64,000 nt of DNA from Mucilaginibacter sp. Bleaf8 (GCF_018390515.1 NZ_JAHBBK010000001.1:1178001-1242000); one strand, 5' to 3'; positions 45,392 through 56,105 are shown, counted from the first letter of the stretch. Translations and numbers: made by a program. Notes: generated from the sequence alone by a model not told the origin.

Positions 45392-46477
45392 ATGACCCGA
45401 CACATACCTAGCCTTAACGGATTAAGAGCAATAAGCATATTCATCGTAATCATCTATCATTTAAGCCTTGGCGGATTCATCTCTCAAAATGGGCCATTAA
45501 ATGTCCTGTCTCCAATACTGTTTAACGGTGCTCTTGGCGTAAATATCTTCTTTTTCATAAGCGGCTATTTGATCACAACTTTGCTGATCGGCGAATATGA
45601 TAGAAAAGGTCATATTTCTTTAGGCAAATTCTACATCCGTCGAACCATCCGGATCTTTCCCGCTTACTACTTCATGCTCTTAGTGTATGCGGTACTACAG
45701 TTGTGTGGTTATTTCAAGATAACCGGCTGGGAATGGCTATCTGCTGTCGGATACGTGAGGCAGTTTTATCAGGAAGGTACTTCAGAGCTTGGCCACCTGT
45801 GGTCTTTATCAGTTGAAGAGCTATTCTATTTATTTTGGCCGTTTATATTTATTAAGGCCGGCAAAAATCGATCATTGATTACTATTATTTTAATCGCAAT
45901 CACCGCGTTATACAGAATATTTAGTTACGAGTTTCCGCCCAGCTTTTATCTGCACCATACGATCTTCTACTCTGCCGATGCTTTATTGATTGGGTGCTTA
46001 TTCGCCCTCCATAATGAAAAGATTAAAACCTTTGTGCAAAGGTGGAAGTATCCTGTCCTCTTTTTTGGTGGAACCCTTGTGTTTTCTCTGTACCTGGAGA
46101 AATACACCTACCATTTAATGTCTGACCTGATGCGAGCTCATCAGACGAACACCAAAATCTTTGCTTTTTCAGCAATTGTACATGGGCTGTTCGGCAGTTT
46201 AGGTTCAATATCAATTGGGCTCATTGGGCTTGTTGTTGTTAGCTCGATATACAACAAGGGCATTTGGTTCACTATTTTAAACGCCAAGATCATGGACTAC
46301 ATTGGAAAACTTTCCTACAGCTTTTACTTATGGCAACAACTGTTTACTGCTGACCGCAGATATCTACATCAGTTCCCTATCATTGTAATACTGTTGTTTA
46401 TCATTATTGCTGCACATATCTCTTTCTATATTATTGAGCAGCCGTTCCTGAAGCTTAAACAACGCTTCAGCGCATAG
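45392..46477 (+). CDS. Membrane acyltransferase, acyltransferase-3 family
   Basis: A 361-residue protein with about ten transmembrane segments. The family signature is at the start (HIPSLNGLRAISIFIVIIYH, with Arg and His eleven residues apart), followed by FFFISGYLITTLL and LGHLWSLSVEELFYLFWPF. These enzymes O-acylate surface sugars such as O-antigen or exopolysaccharide. No sugar-biosynthesis genes are nearby, so the acceptor is unknown. It sits alone beside the island border. Confidence 0.88.
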   Translation: MTRHIPSLNGLRAISIFIVIIYHLSLGGFISQNGPLNVLSPILFNGALGVNIFFFISGYLITTLLIGEYDRKGHISLGKFYIRRTIRIFPAYYFMLLVYAVLQLCGYFKITGWEWLSAVGYVRQFYQEGTSELGHLWSLSVEELFYLFWPFIFIKAGKNRSLITIILIAITALYRIFSYEFPPSFYLHHTIFYSADALLIGCLFALHNEKIKTFVQRWKYPVLFFGGTLVFSLYLEKYTYHLMSDLMRAHQTNTKIFAFSAIVHGLFGSLGSISIGLIGLVVVSSIYNKGIWFTILNAKIMDYIGKLSYSFYLWQQLFTADRRYLHQFPIIVILLFIIIAAHISFYIIEQPFLKLKQRFSA

Positions 46478-46877
46478 CAGTTAAGCTGATACCCATGATG
46501 AGGCTTTCGATGTGCTGCCTAAGAACCTTCGTAATAGGGTACTTAACCACCTTATGTTTCCGATTCCTGCATAATAAAGGTCTTGGAGATTTCGTTACTT
46601 CGTCTTGTAGCTTCAATCAGCCTTAAATGCTTATCAATAATTATTTCCTCGCAGCGTTTTTTATGCATCCTTCTTTTACAGGCATGTTAAAAAAAGAGAA
46701 CCTACAACTCCCCCCTGTTTACAAACTGTCACAGACAGCAACTACTCATTTGGTAGATGGTTTAACTTTTAAAGGAAAAGTTGAGCGTTGGATTACCTTT
46801 TTATAAGCTAAAGATAGTAGTAATATAAAATTCACCTCCGGATAAATAATGGTAGCTGTAATCTTTAAACGTTGCTT
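46478..46877. other. Intergenic stretch between convergent genes
   Basis: Holds one short minus-strand open frame (46552-46668). No obvious terminator is visible for either flanking gene. Confidence 0.4.
46552..46668 (-). CDS. Possible 38-residue basic peptide or gene remnant
   Basis: MHKKRCEEIIIDKHLRLIEA continues TRRSNEISKTFIMQESET and stops. Composition is protein-like, helical and charged, but it is isolated and has no recognised family. It may be a remnant. Confidence 0.25.
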   Translation of the reverse strand: MHKKRCEEIIIDKHLRLIEATRRSNEISKTFIMQESET

Positions 46878-47792
46878 TTAATTATGCCAGGTCTCACTTT
46901 CTCTTAAGGCTGATAACATGTTGTACAAAAGACTAAGCCCGAAAGTACCCTGCATTCCATAGTCACGAATTGACTTTGTGCTGCCGTCTGTAAATTGAAT
47001 ACTAAGGTTACCGGTCTGATCATCCGTCCAATTGACTTGATAATTATCTTGCAGCTTTTTTATATTGATATAATTAATCAGCGATAATAGCTCTTGCAGC
47101 CTGTTTGGTGACAGCTTACCTTTAAAGGAACCTTGCTTTGGATTATACCCTTCGGCAACATACTTGGCGGTGCCGTCTGCCGCTATGTTCAATTCAAAGA
47201 TAGGACATGTACCAAAGCAACCGGATGTTCTAAATTTAATAGACTTGATATGATACTTCGCCGGTTTTCTGTTTAGCTCCACAAAATTGCCCTTCATATA
47301 AACAAGCGTATCTATGGTTGAAGTATCAATAAACTCGGTCATTGATTTCATGCGATGCTTGCGTGCATAGTACAAAAGAAACTGCTGGTTTTCAACCATA
47401 ACAGGTTTAGCTAACTGGCAAGGTTCATAATGGTCTTTGGTCAACCATAGAGTTTTAAAAGTGTTATTGCCATTATCCATAACAGTAAACAGATAAAACT
47501 GATTATACCAATAAACATATACCAGTAAGTCTGTCTTATCGTCGTGGTTGAAATCGGCTTTTTCCCAACTCCTGATATTCCACTGCTTTGCAATACCCTG
47601 GCAATCGAGTTTCTTGACAAGCGTATCGGTGGGTTGTATTGTCATCTTCACATTTTCTGACGACCTGAATCGTTTATCTAACCGGACAACAAAGTCCAGC
47701 ACCTGCTGGTCTGAATGTAAACTATCAATTGTATTGGCAAATCCCCATCCTATAGCCAGGGAAAAGATAAGTGTTAAAACAAATTGCTTCAT
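46878..47792 (-). CDS. Secreted hypothetical protein
   Basis: A 304-residue protein started at the ATG complement at 47792, which gives a proper signal peptide (FVLTLIFSLAIGWGFAN). The longer frame upstream adds 41 non-signal residues. The middle holds DFNHDDKTDLLVYVYWYNQF, an EF/VCBS-like loop, and the C-terminal part FRTSGCFGTCPIFELNIAAD is typical of DUF6438-like domains (SGCFGTCPxY). Function unknown. Confidence 0.6.
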   Translation of the reverse strand: MKQFVLTLIFSLAIGWGFANTIDSLHSDQQVLDFVVRLDKRFRSSENVKMTIQPTDTLVKKLDCQGIAKQWNIRSWEKADFNHDDKTDLLVYVYWYNQFYLFTVMDNGNNTFKTLWLTKDHYEPCQLAKPVMVENQQFLLYYARKHRMKSMTEFIDTSTIDTLVYMKGNFVELNRKPAKYHIKSIKFRTSGCFGTCPIFELNIAADGTAKYVAEGYNPKQGSFKGKLSPNRLQELLSLINYINIKKLQDNYQVNWTDDQTGNLSIQFTDGSTKSIRDYGMQGTFGLSLLYNMLSALRESETWHN

Positions 47793-48129
47793 GGTTTTGA
47801 GTTGATAGGTAAATATAGTCTTATTAGCTAAAAGTAAAGTAGCCTGATTAAAACAGACTTCCTTGAATGCCATTGATCGGTTGTTTAGCGCTTGCAGGTT
47901 CAAACGGCTTTTCAAAGCTTAAACCTACAAACTACTTTCCTGTAAGCTTCTCAATCATCAAAGTTCAAACATGATAAAGTCTGCGTAAACGGTTTGAAGC
48001 TCAATAACCGATTCAATAGTACTTCAATATAAATCTCCCAAAAGAATGTGAATAACTCTATTTTAAAATACTAAATTTTTTAGCATACATTTGTTATTCA
48101 ATCGGTACAATCACTGTTACGAATTAAGT
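47793..48129. other. Divergent intergenic region ahead of imuA
   Basis: Contains the imuA promoter and operator-like repeat near its right end. Nothing else recognised. Confidence 0.5.
48071..48093 (+). promoter_or_regulatory. imuA promoter with an operator-like repeat
   Basis: TACATTTG at 48086-48093 is an exact TAnnTTTG, 37 nt before the imuA ATG. Just upstream, CTAAA-TTT-TTTAG (48071-48083) is a small inverted repeat lying between the -33 and -7 regions, a good place for a repressor. LexA-like or phage-repressor-like control would fit a mutasome, but the repeat is short and AT-rich. Confidence 0.5.
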
Positions 48130-48861
48130 ATGCTTCAAGGTAAGAAAGACATTGTTAGTAAACTGCAGCAAAATATTATGCTATGGGAAGGCTTCAAAGC
48201 ACCATCAACTGGTACAGTCAATCAGTTTGGTTTGGGCATAATTGAAGCATCATTTGCTAACGGTGTGTTTCCTACCGGAGCCATTCATGAGTTTTTAAAC
48301 TTTAAACCCGAGCATGCAGCAGCAAGTGGTGGTTTTGTGGCTGGCCTGCTTCAGCCTATTTTAAAAGCAAGCGGCATATGCCTGTGGATTGGTACATCAC
48401 GCACAATCTTTCCCGTTGCGTTAGCTTATTTCGGGGTTTCGCCCGATCGTGTTGTTTTCATTGATGCAATCAAAGAAAAAGACGTGCTATGGGCAACGGA
48501 GGAAGCCTTAAAGTGTAACAGCGTTGCTGCGGTAGTGGCGGAAGTTAGCAAATTATCTTTTGCACAATCACGCAGGTTGCAACTCGCAGTCGAAAAAAGC
48601 AGCACTACCGGCTTCATTTTACGCAACGATCCTAACGCACTTAGTACGACAACTTGTGTTGCCCGATGGCGGATAACTCCTTTGCCTAGCGCCCCTGAAG
48701 ACGGCATGCCGGGCGTTGGCTTTCCCCGCTGGAATGTAGAACTTATAAAAGTGAGGAACGGCAATTCAGGGGTTTGGCAGGTAGAATGGCGTAACGATAG
48801 ATTTTTGCTGGTTACTGAACAGGAAAATACTTCCGTCGATGTGATAAGAAAGGTGGGGTAA
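48130..48861 (+). CDS. imuA: ImuA-like mutasome protein
   Basis: A 243-residue protein from the ATG at 48130; the longer frame starts at a TTG inside the -7 box and is rejected. A RecA/SulA-like fold is suggested by VFPTGAIHEFLNF and GICLWIGTSRTIFPVALAYF, without a Walker A. It is encoded directly ahead of imuB and dnaE2, the canonical order of the DNA-damage mutasome. It likely bridges the polymerase complex to RecA. Confidence 0.85.
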   Translation: MLQGKKDIVSKLQQNIMLWEGFKAPSTGTVNQFGLGIIEASFANGVFPTGAIHEFLNFKPEHAAASGGFVAGLLQPILKASGICLWIGTSRTIFPVALAYFGVSPDRVVFIDAIKEKDVLWATEEALKCNSVAAVVAEVSKLSFAQSRRLQLAVEKSSTTGFILRNDPNALSTTTCVARWRITPLPSAPEDGMPGVGFPRWNVELIKVRNGNSGVWQVEWRNDRFLLVTEQENTSVDVIRKVG

Positions 48862-48865
48862 TGAG

Positions 48866-50365
48866 ATGCAGAAACGATATATGGCGCTTTGGTTTTGCCA
48901 CTTGAAAACAGATTGGTTAACAATACGCAAACCAGAACTGGCCGAAACTCCCTTTGTATTTTCATTTCCGGTACATAACCGGAACCTTCTTACCGCTGTT
49001 AGCCCCAAAGCCGAAGCACAAGGGCTGTACAAGGGTATGCGTGTTGCCGACGCCAAAGCTATGGTGCTCGACTTAAAAGTATTCAAAGACAAGGCTAACC
49101 GGGATATAAACCTGTTGAACGCTATTGGTGAATGGAGCATCCGCTACACACCATTTGTTGCAATTGATGCACCCGACGGCTTGCTGCTTGATATAAGCGG
49201 CTGTACGCATTTATGGGATGGTGAAAGAACCTATTATAAAGAAGTGGTTAACCGGTTTTTGAATAAGGGCTACACGGTAAGAGCTGCCATAGCAGATACC
49301 ATTGGCGCTGCATGGGCCGTTGCCCGCTTTGCACAAGCACACCCCATTGTTACATCCGGCCAACAAGTCAAGGCTATTCTGCCCCTGCCGCCGGCTGCAC
49401 TCCGGCTGGAAACCGCAATTTTAGAGCGGTTAGACAAACTGGGGTTCCGGACAATTAAGTCCTTAACTGCTATTCCGGTTAGCAGCCTTCGCCGCAGGTT
49501 TGGTGAACAGCTTACTTTACGGCTCAAACAGGCCACTGGTGAAGCATCTGAATACCTACATCCACTCCAGCCAGTAGAAGCTTATGCAGAGCGACTGCCT
49601 TGCCTGGAGCCTATATTAACACGGGTTGGGATTGAGCTTGCCATCCGGTACCTATTACAAGCCCTTTGCAAATGGTTAGCTAAAGAAGGCAAAGGCATAC
49701 GTGCTGCAAGTTTAAAATGCTTTCGCATAGATGGCCATATTCAACAAACAGACATTGGAACCAATCAGGCTACTTACCAGGTGGAGCATTTGTTTAAGCT
49801 GTTTGAATTGAAGATTGGCGACATAGAACCGGGCTTAGGCATTGAGCTTTTTACTTTAGAAGTAACAAAAGTTGATGATGTAGAAACAACCCAGGAAGCT
49901 ATCTGGGCAGACAAACAGGCTTTACAAAATACGATTGTGATTCAACTGCTTGACCGGCTGGCCGGCAAAATAGGAGCTCAGGCCATTCATCGCTATCTGC
50001 CCCAGGAGCATCATTGGCCCGAACGCTCTATCAAAAAGGCCGAAAATTTTGAAGCCAAACCGGCAACAGCATGGCGCACAGACCAACTAAGACCAACGAT
50101 ATTGTTACCGCGTCCTGAACTTGTCGAAGTTTCTGCCCCCATCCCCGATTATCCGCCAATGCTTTTCCGTTATCAGGGCACAGTGCATCACATTAAACGT
50201 GCAGACGGCCCGGAACGCATTGAACGTGAATGGTGGCTGGATGAAGGTGAGCACCGAGATTATTATATTGTAGAGGATCAGCATGGACAGCGCTATTGGA
50301 TATTCCGCCTCGGGCATTACGGGCAGCGCCGGCATCAATGGTTTTTACATGGTTTTTTTGCGTAA
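48866..50365 (+). CDS. imuB: ImuB, Y-family polymerase-like mutasome scaffold
   Basis: A 499-residue protein resembling Y-family polymerases (ALWFCHLKTDWLTIRKP at the start, DGLLLDISGCTHLWDGERT, GYTVRAAIADTIGAAWAVAR). The catalytic acidic pair usual in DinB is not evident at the start, where LKTDW replaces the metal-binding motif, as in known ImuB proteins that act as scaffolds linking DnaE2 to the clamp. A 4-nt gap separates it from imuA and a 3-nt gap from dnaE2. Confidence 0.9.
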   Translation: MQKRYMALWFCHLKTDWLTIRKPELAETPFVFSFPVHNRNLLTAVSPKAEAQGLYKGMRVADAKAMVLDLKVFKDKANRDINLLNAIGEWSIRYTPFVAIDAPDGLLLDISGCTHLWDGERTYYKEVVNRFLNKGYTVRAAIADTIGAAWAVARFAQAHPIVTSGQQVKAILPLPPAALRLETAILERLDKLGFRTIKSLTAIPVSSLRRRFGEQLTLRLKQATGEASEYLHPLQPVEAYAERLPCLEPILTRVGIELAIRYLLQALCKWLAKEGKGIRAASLKCFRIDGHIQQTDIGTNQATYQVEHLFKLFELKIGDIEPGLGIELFTLEVTKVDDVETTQEAIWADKQALQNTIVIQLLDRLAGKIGAQAIHRYLPQEHHWPERSIKKAENFEAKPATAWRTDQLRPTILLPRPELVEVSAPIPDYPPMLFRYQGTVHHIKRADGPERIEREWWLDEGEHRDYYIVEDQHGQRYWIFRLGHYGQRRHQWFLHGFFA

Positions 50366-50368
50366 TGA

Positions 50369-53300
50369 ATGGCTATGAGTTACATTGAGCTACAGATAAC
50401 CACCAATTTCAGTTTCTTAAGGGGCGCGTCCCATCCCGAAGAAATGATTAGGCAAGCTGCTGCTTTGGGCTACAGCGAGGTTGCCATCACTGATCGTAAT
50501 TCTGTGGCTGGCATTGTACGGGCGCATGCAGCCGCAAAAACACAGGGCATGCGCATTATTACCGGTTGTCGCCTCGATTTAATTGACGGGCCAAGCCTGC
50601 TCGCCTACCCCACCAACATAGAAGCCTACGGACGCCTCTCGGCCCTCCTGACGACGGGGAATCAGCGGGCCGAAAAAGGTAAATGTTATCTTTATAAAGC
50701 CGATGTTTTTGATAGTAAGCAAGGCATTGTTTTTATTATACTGCCGCCAGAAAGGCTAAACTCACTTTTTGACTTTGAAGCAGCTTTTGAATCAGACGTT
50801 GCCGATTATAAACAACATATAAAGAACAATCTGTACATTGCCGCTACCCGTACCTACCAGGGTAACGACCATAAAAGGCTGTTTCGCATAAATCAGCTAT
50901 CCGAACGCTATCAAATACCCATGGTGGCCACCAACGATGTTTATTACCATGACCTTAGCCGCCGGGAACTACAGGATATACTGACCTGCGTGCGAGAAAA
51001 ATGTACCATACAAGATGCAGGTTTCCGCTTACAGCAAAATGCCGAACGCTTTCTGAAAACGCAACAGGAGATGGAACGGCTATTCCGAAGCTACCCGGAA
51101 GCGATTTGGAATACGCAACAGATAGCGGAAGCCTGCACATTTTCACTGGACGAACTCAAGTACGTTTACCCTGAAGAAATAATCACAAACGGTAAAACAC
51201 CGCTCGAAGAACTAAAGCGGCTCACCTGGCAAGGCGCAAAGGCTCATTTCGGTAAAAAGATACCCGAAAAGCTGTTGACAACAATTAAGTATGAGATCAA
51301 ATTCATTGAAGAAATGGATTATGCGAATTACTTTTTATTCGTTTATGACATTGTAAGGGAGGCAAGGCAGCGGGGCATACTTTGCCAGGGCCGGGGTTCA
51401 GCTGCAAACTCTGCGGTTTGTTTTTGTTTAGGCATTACGTCTGTCAATCCAACAAAATTTGACTTGCTATTTGAACGCTTCATATCCTCGGCCCGCAACG
51501 AACCGCCGGATATTGATGTAGATTTTGAGCATGAACGCCGTGAGGAAATCATTCAGTACATCTATAATAAATACGGGCGTGACAGGGCCGCTATCGTTGC
51601 AACCGTAACGCAGCTGCGCCAAAAAGGAGCTATTCGCGATGTGGGTAAAGCCATAGGCCTTTCACAGGATACGATTGATAAGCTATCTGCCGCTATTTGG
51701 GAATTTACGGATGAATGGTTTGAACCCACCCGGCTTATTGAACAGGGCTTAAACCCTGATGATCCGCAGTTGCGGAAAATATTAAGTTTAACAGCGCAAC
51801 TCATGGGCTTTCCACGCCAGTTGGGGCAGCACACGGGCGGTTTTATTGTAACGCAGGGTAAACTAACCGACTTGTGCCCTATCATCAACGCCCGGATGGA
51901 AAACCGCACAAATATTGAGTGGAATAAAGATGACATTGAAGCCCTGGGATTTTTAAAGGTTGACGTGCTGAGCTTGGGTATGCTCACTTGCATACGCAAA
52001 GCATTTGATATGATAAAGGAGCATTACCATATTGAACTTACCTTGGCCAGCATCCCCGAAGATGACGAGTTGGTATATGAAATGGCAAGCCGGGCAGATA
52101 CGATTGGCGTGTTCCAGATAGAGAGCAGGGCACAACAATCCATGCTTCCGCGGTTGCGACCACAAAGCTTTTATGATCTTGTTGTTGAGGTAGCCATAGT
52201 AAGGCCCGGCCCAATTCAAGGCGATATGGTACACCCCTATTTGCGCAGAAGGAATGGCGAAGAAGCTATTGATTACCCCTCTCCTGAACTCGAAAAAATA
52301 TTGAACCGTACTTACGGCGTTCCTCTTTTCCAGGAACAAGCCATGAAAATTGCGATTGTTGCAGCCGGTTTTACTCCTGCCGAGGCCGACGAATTACGCC
52401 GCAGCATGGCCACATTCAAATTCAAAGGTTTGGTAAATAAGTTTGAGCGAAAGCTGATAGACGGCATGGTGGCCAAAGGCTACGATGAAGAATTTGCACG
52501 CAGGGTATTTAAGCAATTGGAAGGCTTCGGCAGCTATGGTTTCCCGGAAAGCCACGCGGCAAGCTTTGCGCTGTTGGTATATGTTTCCCTATGGCTTAAA
52601 TGCTACTACCCGGATGTTTTTGCAGCGGCATTGCTCAACAGCCAGCCGATGGGCTTTTATCAACCGGCCCAAATTGTCAGCGATGCCAAGAACCATGGCG
52701 TTAAAGTATTGCCAATTGACGTTAACTATTCGGATTGGGACAATATGCTGGAGCCAAGAACAAAGTGGCTTCATCCACTGCGCCTGGGCTTTCGAAACAT
52801 CAAAGGGTTGCGCCAGGATGATATATTGCTGCTCATAGCCGGCAGGAAGCAGCCTTATAAGTTGATTACAGAACTGCTTGATGCAGGTGTACCACAAGCC
52901 GCTTTAGAAAAATTGGCCGATGCGGATGCCTTCCGTTCTTTAGGCTTGGATCGCCGGCAGGCACTGTGGGAGGTTGCTGCATTGCCAGACACGCCTCAAG
53001 GCCTTTTTAAAGGCCAACCTTCATCAAGTTCAACCGAACAGCAAACAGAGCTGCCGTTTATGAGTTTGGCAGAACATGTTATTCAGGATTACGCATCCAC
53101 CTCCCTATCATTAAAAGCCCACCCGGTTAGCTTTACAAGGGAAGACCTCAAACGCATCAACGTATTGTCTTGCCAGCAAATTTCATCTGCAAAAGCCGGG
53201 TTAAAAGTTAAAGCAGCAGGTCTCGTTTTATCCCGCCAACGTCCGGGTACAGCCGGTGGCGTTTGCTTCATAACCATTGAAGATGAAACCGGTACAATAA

Positions 53301-53587
53301 ACCTGGTGTTGTTTGAAAAACTGTTTGAAACGTATCGCAAAGAAATATTAGGTGCAAAGCTGCTCATGATTGAGGGCTGGATACAACGTGAAGGTACCGT
53401 GTTACACGTTGTGGTGAAAAGCTGCCATGATTTGACAGCGTTATTAGGCCGGGCAATCAAATCAACAGTTGATCCCAATCTACAAACAGCGTCTCCCGAA
53501 CTACCTTTTATAGGCAGGAATCGAAGAACGCAAGTCAGGGAAAGCAGCACAGGTGAGGCAATTCCAAAAGCCCGGAACTTCCGATAG
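50369..53587 (+). CDS. dnaE2: Error-prone DNA polymerase DnaE2
   Basis: A 1072-residue C-family polymerase. The N-terminal PHP domain comes first (YIELQITTNFSFLRGASHPE). The palm contains GRGSAANS (341-348) and the catalytic aspartates in PDIDVDFEHER (from 380). LGQHTGGFIVTQG and GSYGFPESHAASFALLVY are DnaE signatures. The C-terminal OB fold includes GTAGGVCFITIEDETGTINL. It performs mutagenic lesion bypass with ImuA/ImuB. The length fits DnaE2 rather than the longer replicative DnaE1. Confidence 0.93.
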   Translation: MAMSYIELQITTNFSFLRGASHPEEMIRQAAALGYSEVAITDRNSVAGIVRAHAAAKTQGMRIITGCRLDLIDGPSLLAYPTNIEAYGRLSALLTTGNQRAEKGKCYLYKADVFDSKQGIVFIILPPERLNSLFDFEAAFESDVADYKQHIKNNLYIAATRTYQGNDHKRLFRINQLSERYQIPMVATNDVYYHDLSRRELQDILTCVREKCTIQDAGFRLQQNAERFLKTQQEMERLFRSYPEAIWNTQQIAEACTFSLDELKYVYPEEIITNGKTPLEELKRLTWQGAKAHFGKKIPEKLLTTIKYEIKFIEEMDYANYFLFVYDIVREARQRGILCQGRGSAANSAVCFCLGITSVNPTKFDLLFERFISSARNEPPDIDVDFEHERREEIIQYIYNKYGRDRAAIVATVTQLRQKGAIRDVGKAIGLSQDTIDKLSAAIWEFTDEWFEPTRLIEQGLNPDDPQLRKILSLTAQLMGFPRQLGQHTGGFIVTQGKLTDLCPIINARMENRTNIEWNKDDIEALGFLKVDVLSLGMLTCIRKAFDMIKEHYHIELTLASIPEDDELVYEMASRADTIGVFQIESRAQQSMLPRLRPQSFYDLVVEVAIVRPGPIQGDMVHPYLRRRNGEEAIDYPSPELEKILNRTYGVPLFQEQAMKIAIVAAGFTPAEADELRRSMATFKFKGLVNKFERKLIDGMVAKGYDEEFARRVFKQLEGFGSYGFPESHAASFALLVYVSLWLKCYYPDVFAAALLNSQPMGFYQPAQIVSDAKNHGVKVLPIDVNYSDWDNMLEPRTKWLHPLRLGFRNIKGLRQDDILLLIAGRKQPYKLITELLDAGVPQAALEKLADADAFRSLGLDRRQALWEVAALPDTPQGLFKGQPSSSSTEQQTELPFMSLAEHVIQDYASTSLSLKAHPVSFTREDLKRINVLSCQQISSAKAGLKVKAAGLVLSRQRPGTAGGVCFITIEDETGTINLVLFEKLFETYRKEILGAKLLMIEGWIQREGTVLHVVVKSCHDLTALLGRAIKSTVDPNLQTASPELPFIGRNRRTQVRESSTGEAIPKARNFR

Positions 53588-53732
53588 GTGCGGTCGGCTA
53601 TTATAATGATGACTCAGTGCTGTTAATTAAGAAACAAACCTATGCTTAGCGCAATAGTATTTTCTGCAAAACGTCAAATATAAACTTTAAAGTAAATTGA
53701 AACTTTTATCTTAGCGAACTACTCACGTTCTC

Positions 53733-55475
53733 ATGATTGATCAAACCAACTTCACTGGGCAAATGTCCACGTTACCCAAAACTCCCACAGGAATTACCGG
53801 TTTAGACGAAATTACAATGGGGGGATTTCCCAGTGGAAGACCTACCTTAATTTGCGGAAGTGCCGGATGTGGCAAAACTTTATTTTCATTAGAGTTTATT
53901 GTAAGAGGGGCATTGCAGTTTGATGAACCCGGCGTTTTTATAGCATTCGAAGAAAAAGCAAATGAGCTGGCTACCAATGTGGCTTCACTGGGCTTCGATC
54001 TGAACAAGCTTCAGGAAGAAAAAAAGATCAAAATTGATTACATCCATGTTGATAAAAGCGAGATTGAAGAAACAGGCGAATATGATTTAGAGGGGCTATT
54101 TATCAGGTTAGGCTATGCGATTGATAGCATAGGAGCCAAACGTGTAGTATTGGATACTATCGAAAATTTATTTGCCGGCTTGTCCAACCAGGCGGTACTC
54201 AGAGCTGAGCTTCGCCGGCTGTTTCAGTTTTTGAAGAACAAGGGCGTAACAGCTATTATTACCGGTGAGCGGGGAGAAAGCAGCCTGACACGCCAGGGAT
54301 TGGAAGAGTATGTTTCTGATTGTGTAATTCTGCTGGATCACCGGATTATTAATCAGATATCAACGCGCAGACTGCGTATTGTGAAATACAGAGGATCGGT
54401 GCATGGTACCAACGAATATCCTTTCCTGATAGATGAAGAGGGCATTTCAGTGCTTCCGGTTACCTCGTTACAACTCAATAAAGAAGTTTCGACCAATGTG
54501 GTGTCTTCGGGCATTTCGACGCTGGATTCGATGATGAGTAAAGGTGGCTTTTATCAGGGGAGCAGTATTTTGGTTTCTGGCACTGCCGGTACCGGCAAAA
54601 CCAGTATTGCAGCAACATTTGCAGATGCTACCTGTAAGCGAAAAGATCGTTGCCTTTACTTTGCTTTTGAGGAGTCTCCGAATCAGATTATCCGGAATAT
54701 GGGTTCTATCGGCCTAAATCTTCAGAACCATATTAATGATGGATTGTTACAATTTCATGCTGCACGGCCAACACTGTATGGTTTGGAAATGCACCTGGTT
54801 GCCATACATAAAGCCATACGCAAATTCAAACCGCAAGTAGTTATACTCGACCCAATCACCAATTTGATCACGGTTGGAACGGTAAGTGACGTTAAATCCA
54901 TGCTGGTTCGCCTGATCGACTTTTTGCAGGAGGAGCAGATTACCGTTATGTTTACTGCCCTTACTTTAAACACGATTGTGAACGAGCAAACCGATGAAGG
55001 TGTATCTTCTTTGGTAGATGCCTGGCTGCTGATTAAAGATATTGAATTAAATGGCGAACGTAATCGCGGCTTATATATTATGAAGTCTCGCGGTATGCAA
55101 CACTCTAACCAGATACGTGAATTTGTTATTACCAATGATGGTCTGGATTTAATAGATGTTTACTTAGGCCCTGATGGTGTACTAACAGGTTCAGCCCGCG
55201 AAGCGCAGATGTTGCTGGAAGAAACAGGTGAAGTATTGCACACCCATGCCATCAGCCGTAAAGACCGCGAGTTATTACGCAAGCGGAAGGTACTGGAAGC
55301 GAAAATCGACAGCCTGCAAACTGAATATGAGTCGACCGAGGAAGAGTTGAACAAAGTTTATATTGAGGAGGAAATAAAGAAAGGGGTGATGCAGCAAACA
55401 CGTAATAAGATGACGGAGATTAGAAGAGGGCATTCAACACCTGATAAGAATACTAAAGCAGATAAAAAGGAATAG
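53733..55475 (+). CDS. kaiC: KaiC-like RecA-superfamily ATPase
   Basis: A 580-residue protein with two KaiC modules. CI has Walker A GSAGCGKT (42-49) and the catalytic-Glu pair in FEEK (72-75). CII has GTAGTGKT (283-290) and FEES (312-315). At the position of cyanobacterial Ser431-Thr432 it has Ser-Ser (425-426, in GVSSLVDAW), so autophosphorylation is plausible. [14 protein letters not shown] matches the KaiC CII end. Residues ~508-560 add a coiled coil not found in clock KaiC. Two kaiB genes and a histidine kinase follow without kaiA. Non-cyanobacterial KaiBC sets are linked to stress responses. Confidence 0.93.
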   Translation: MIDQTNFTGQMSTLPKTPTGITGLDEITMGGFPSGRPTLICGSAGCGKTLFSLEFIVRGALQFDEPGVFIAFEEKANELATNVASLGFDLNKLQEEKKIKIDYIHVDKSEIEETGEYDLEGLFIRLGYAIDSIGAKRVVLDTIENLFAGLSNQAVLRAELRRLFQFLKNKGVTAIITGERGESSLTRQGLEEYVSDCVILLDHRIINQISTRRLRIVKYRGSVHGTNEYPFLIDEEGISVLPVTSLQLNKEVSTNVVSSGISTLDSMMSKGGFYQGSSILVSGTAGTGKTSIAATFADATCKRKDRCLYFAFEESPNQIIRNMGSIGLNLQNHINDGLLQFHAARPTLYGLEMHLVAIHKAIRKFKPQVVILDPITNLITVGTVSDVKSMLVRLIDFLQEEQITVMFTALTLNTIVNEQTDEGVSSLVDAWLLIKDIELNGERNRGLYIMKSRGMQHSNQIREFVITNDGLDLIDVYLGPDGVLTGSAREAQMLLEETGEVLHTHAISRKDRELLRKRKVLEAKIDSLQTEYESTEEELNKVYIEEEIKKGVMQQTRNKMTEIRRGHSTPDKNTKADKKE

Positions 55476-55477
55476 TA

Positions 55478-55762
55478 GTGGAAGAAGAACAATATGAATT
55501 ACGGTTATACGTAGCCGGAAAAACACAAAAGTCGGTTACTGCCTTACACAACCTTAAAACGTATTGTGAGGAGCACTTACTTGGGAAATATACTTTAGAA
55601 GTAATCGATTTGCTGGAACATCCGCAACTGGCCGAAGGCGATCAGATTTTAGCTATTCCTACCCTGGTTAAAAAAGTTCCTGATCCTGTCCGCAAAATCA
55701 TCGGCGACTTATCGAACAAAGAAAAAGTATTGGTTGGACTGGATATCCGGACCAAATCATAA
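55478..55762 (+). CDS. kaiB: KaiB-like protein, first copy
   Basis: A 94-residue protein starting at a GTG 2 nt after the kaiC stop. Thioredoxin-like KaiB fold: [20 protein letters not shown], then [20 protein letters not shown] and [19 protein letters not shown], with the cis-proline of IPT. In clocks KaiB refolds and binds KaiC. This copy has the family length and all core motifs. Confidence 0.9.
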   Translation: MEEEQYELRLYVAGKTQKSVTALHNLKTYCEEHLLGKYTLEVIDLLEHPQLAEGDQILAIPTLVKKVPDPVRKIIGDLSNKEKVLVGLDIRTKS

Positions 55763-55779
55763 GCCTTTAAGCAAACGGA

Positions 55780-56100
55780 ATGAGTGCAGAAGAAAATACA
55801 ATGTCTGATTGGGACATGCAGCAAGATTCGGTGTATGCACTTAGATTGTTTGTGGCAGGAACGTCAAGAGTATCGGTGCGGGCAATCACCAATTTAAAAG
55901 AAGTTTTGGAACAACACCTTAAAGGGCGCTATGAGTTGGAAATTGTCGACATACATCAGCAGCCCGAAATGGCCCGTGAAGAAAACATCACGGCAGTGCC
56001 CACGTTGATCAAAAGACTTCCGGTGCCGAAAAGACTTTTAGTGGGCGACATGTCAGACAAACAACGGGTAATGAAAGGGCTCGGATTAATAAATTTTTAA
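55780..56100 (+). CDS. kaiB: KaiB-like protein, second copy
   Basis: A 106-residue paralogue of the first copy with a 17-residue N-terminal extension (MSAEENTMSDWDMQQDS). The core YALRLFVAGTSRVSVRAITN and VPTLIKRLPVPKRLLVGDMS aligns throughout. An internal ATG at 55801 is an alternative start. Tandem divergent KaiB copies suggest two partners or states for the single KaiC. The stop is 5 nt before the kinase start. Confidence 0.9.
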   Translation: MSAEENTMSDWDMQQDSVYALRLFVAGTSRVSVRAITNLKEVLEQHLKGRYELEIVDIHQQPEMAREENITAVPTLIKRLPVPKRLLVGDMSDKQRVMKGLGLINF

Positions 56101-56105
56101 CTGCT

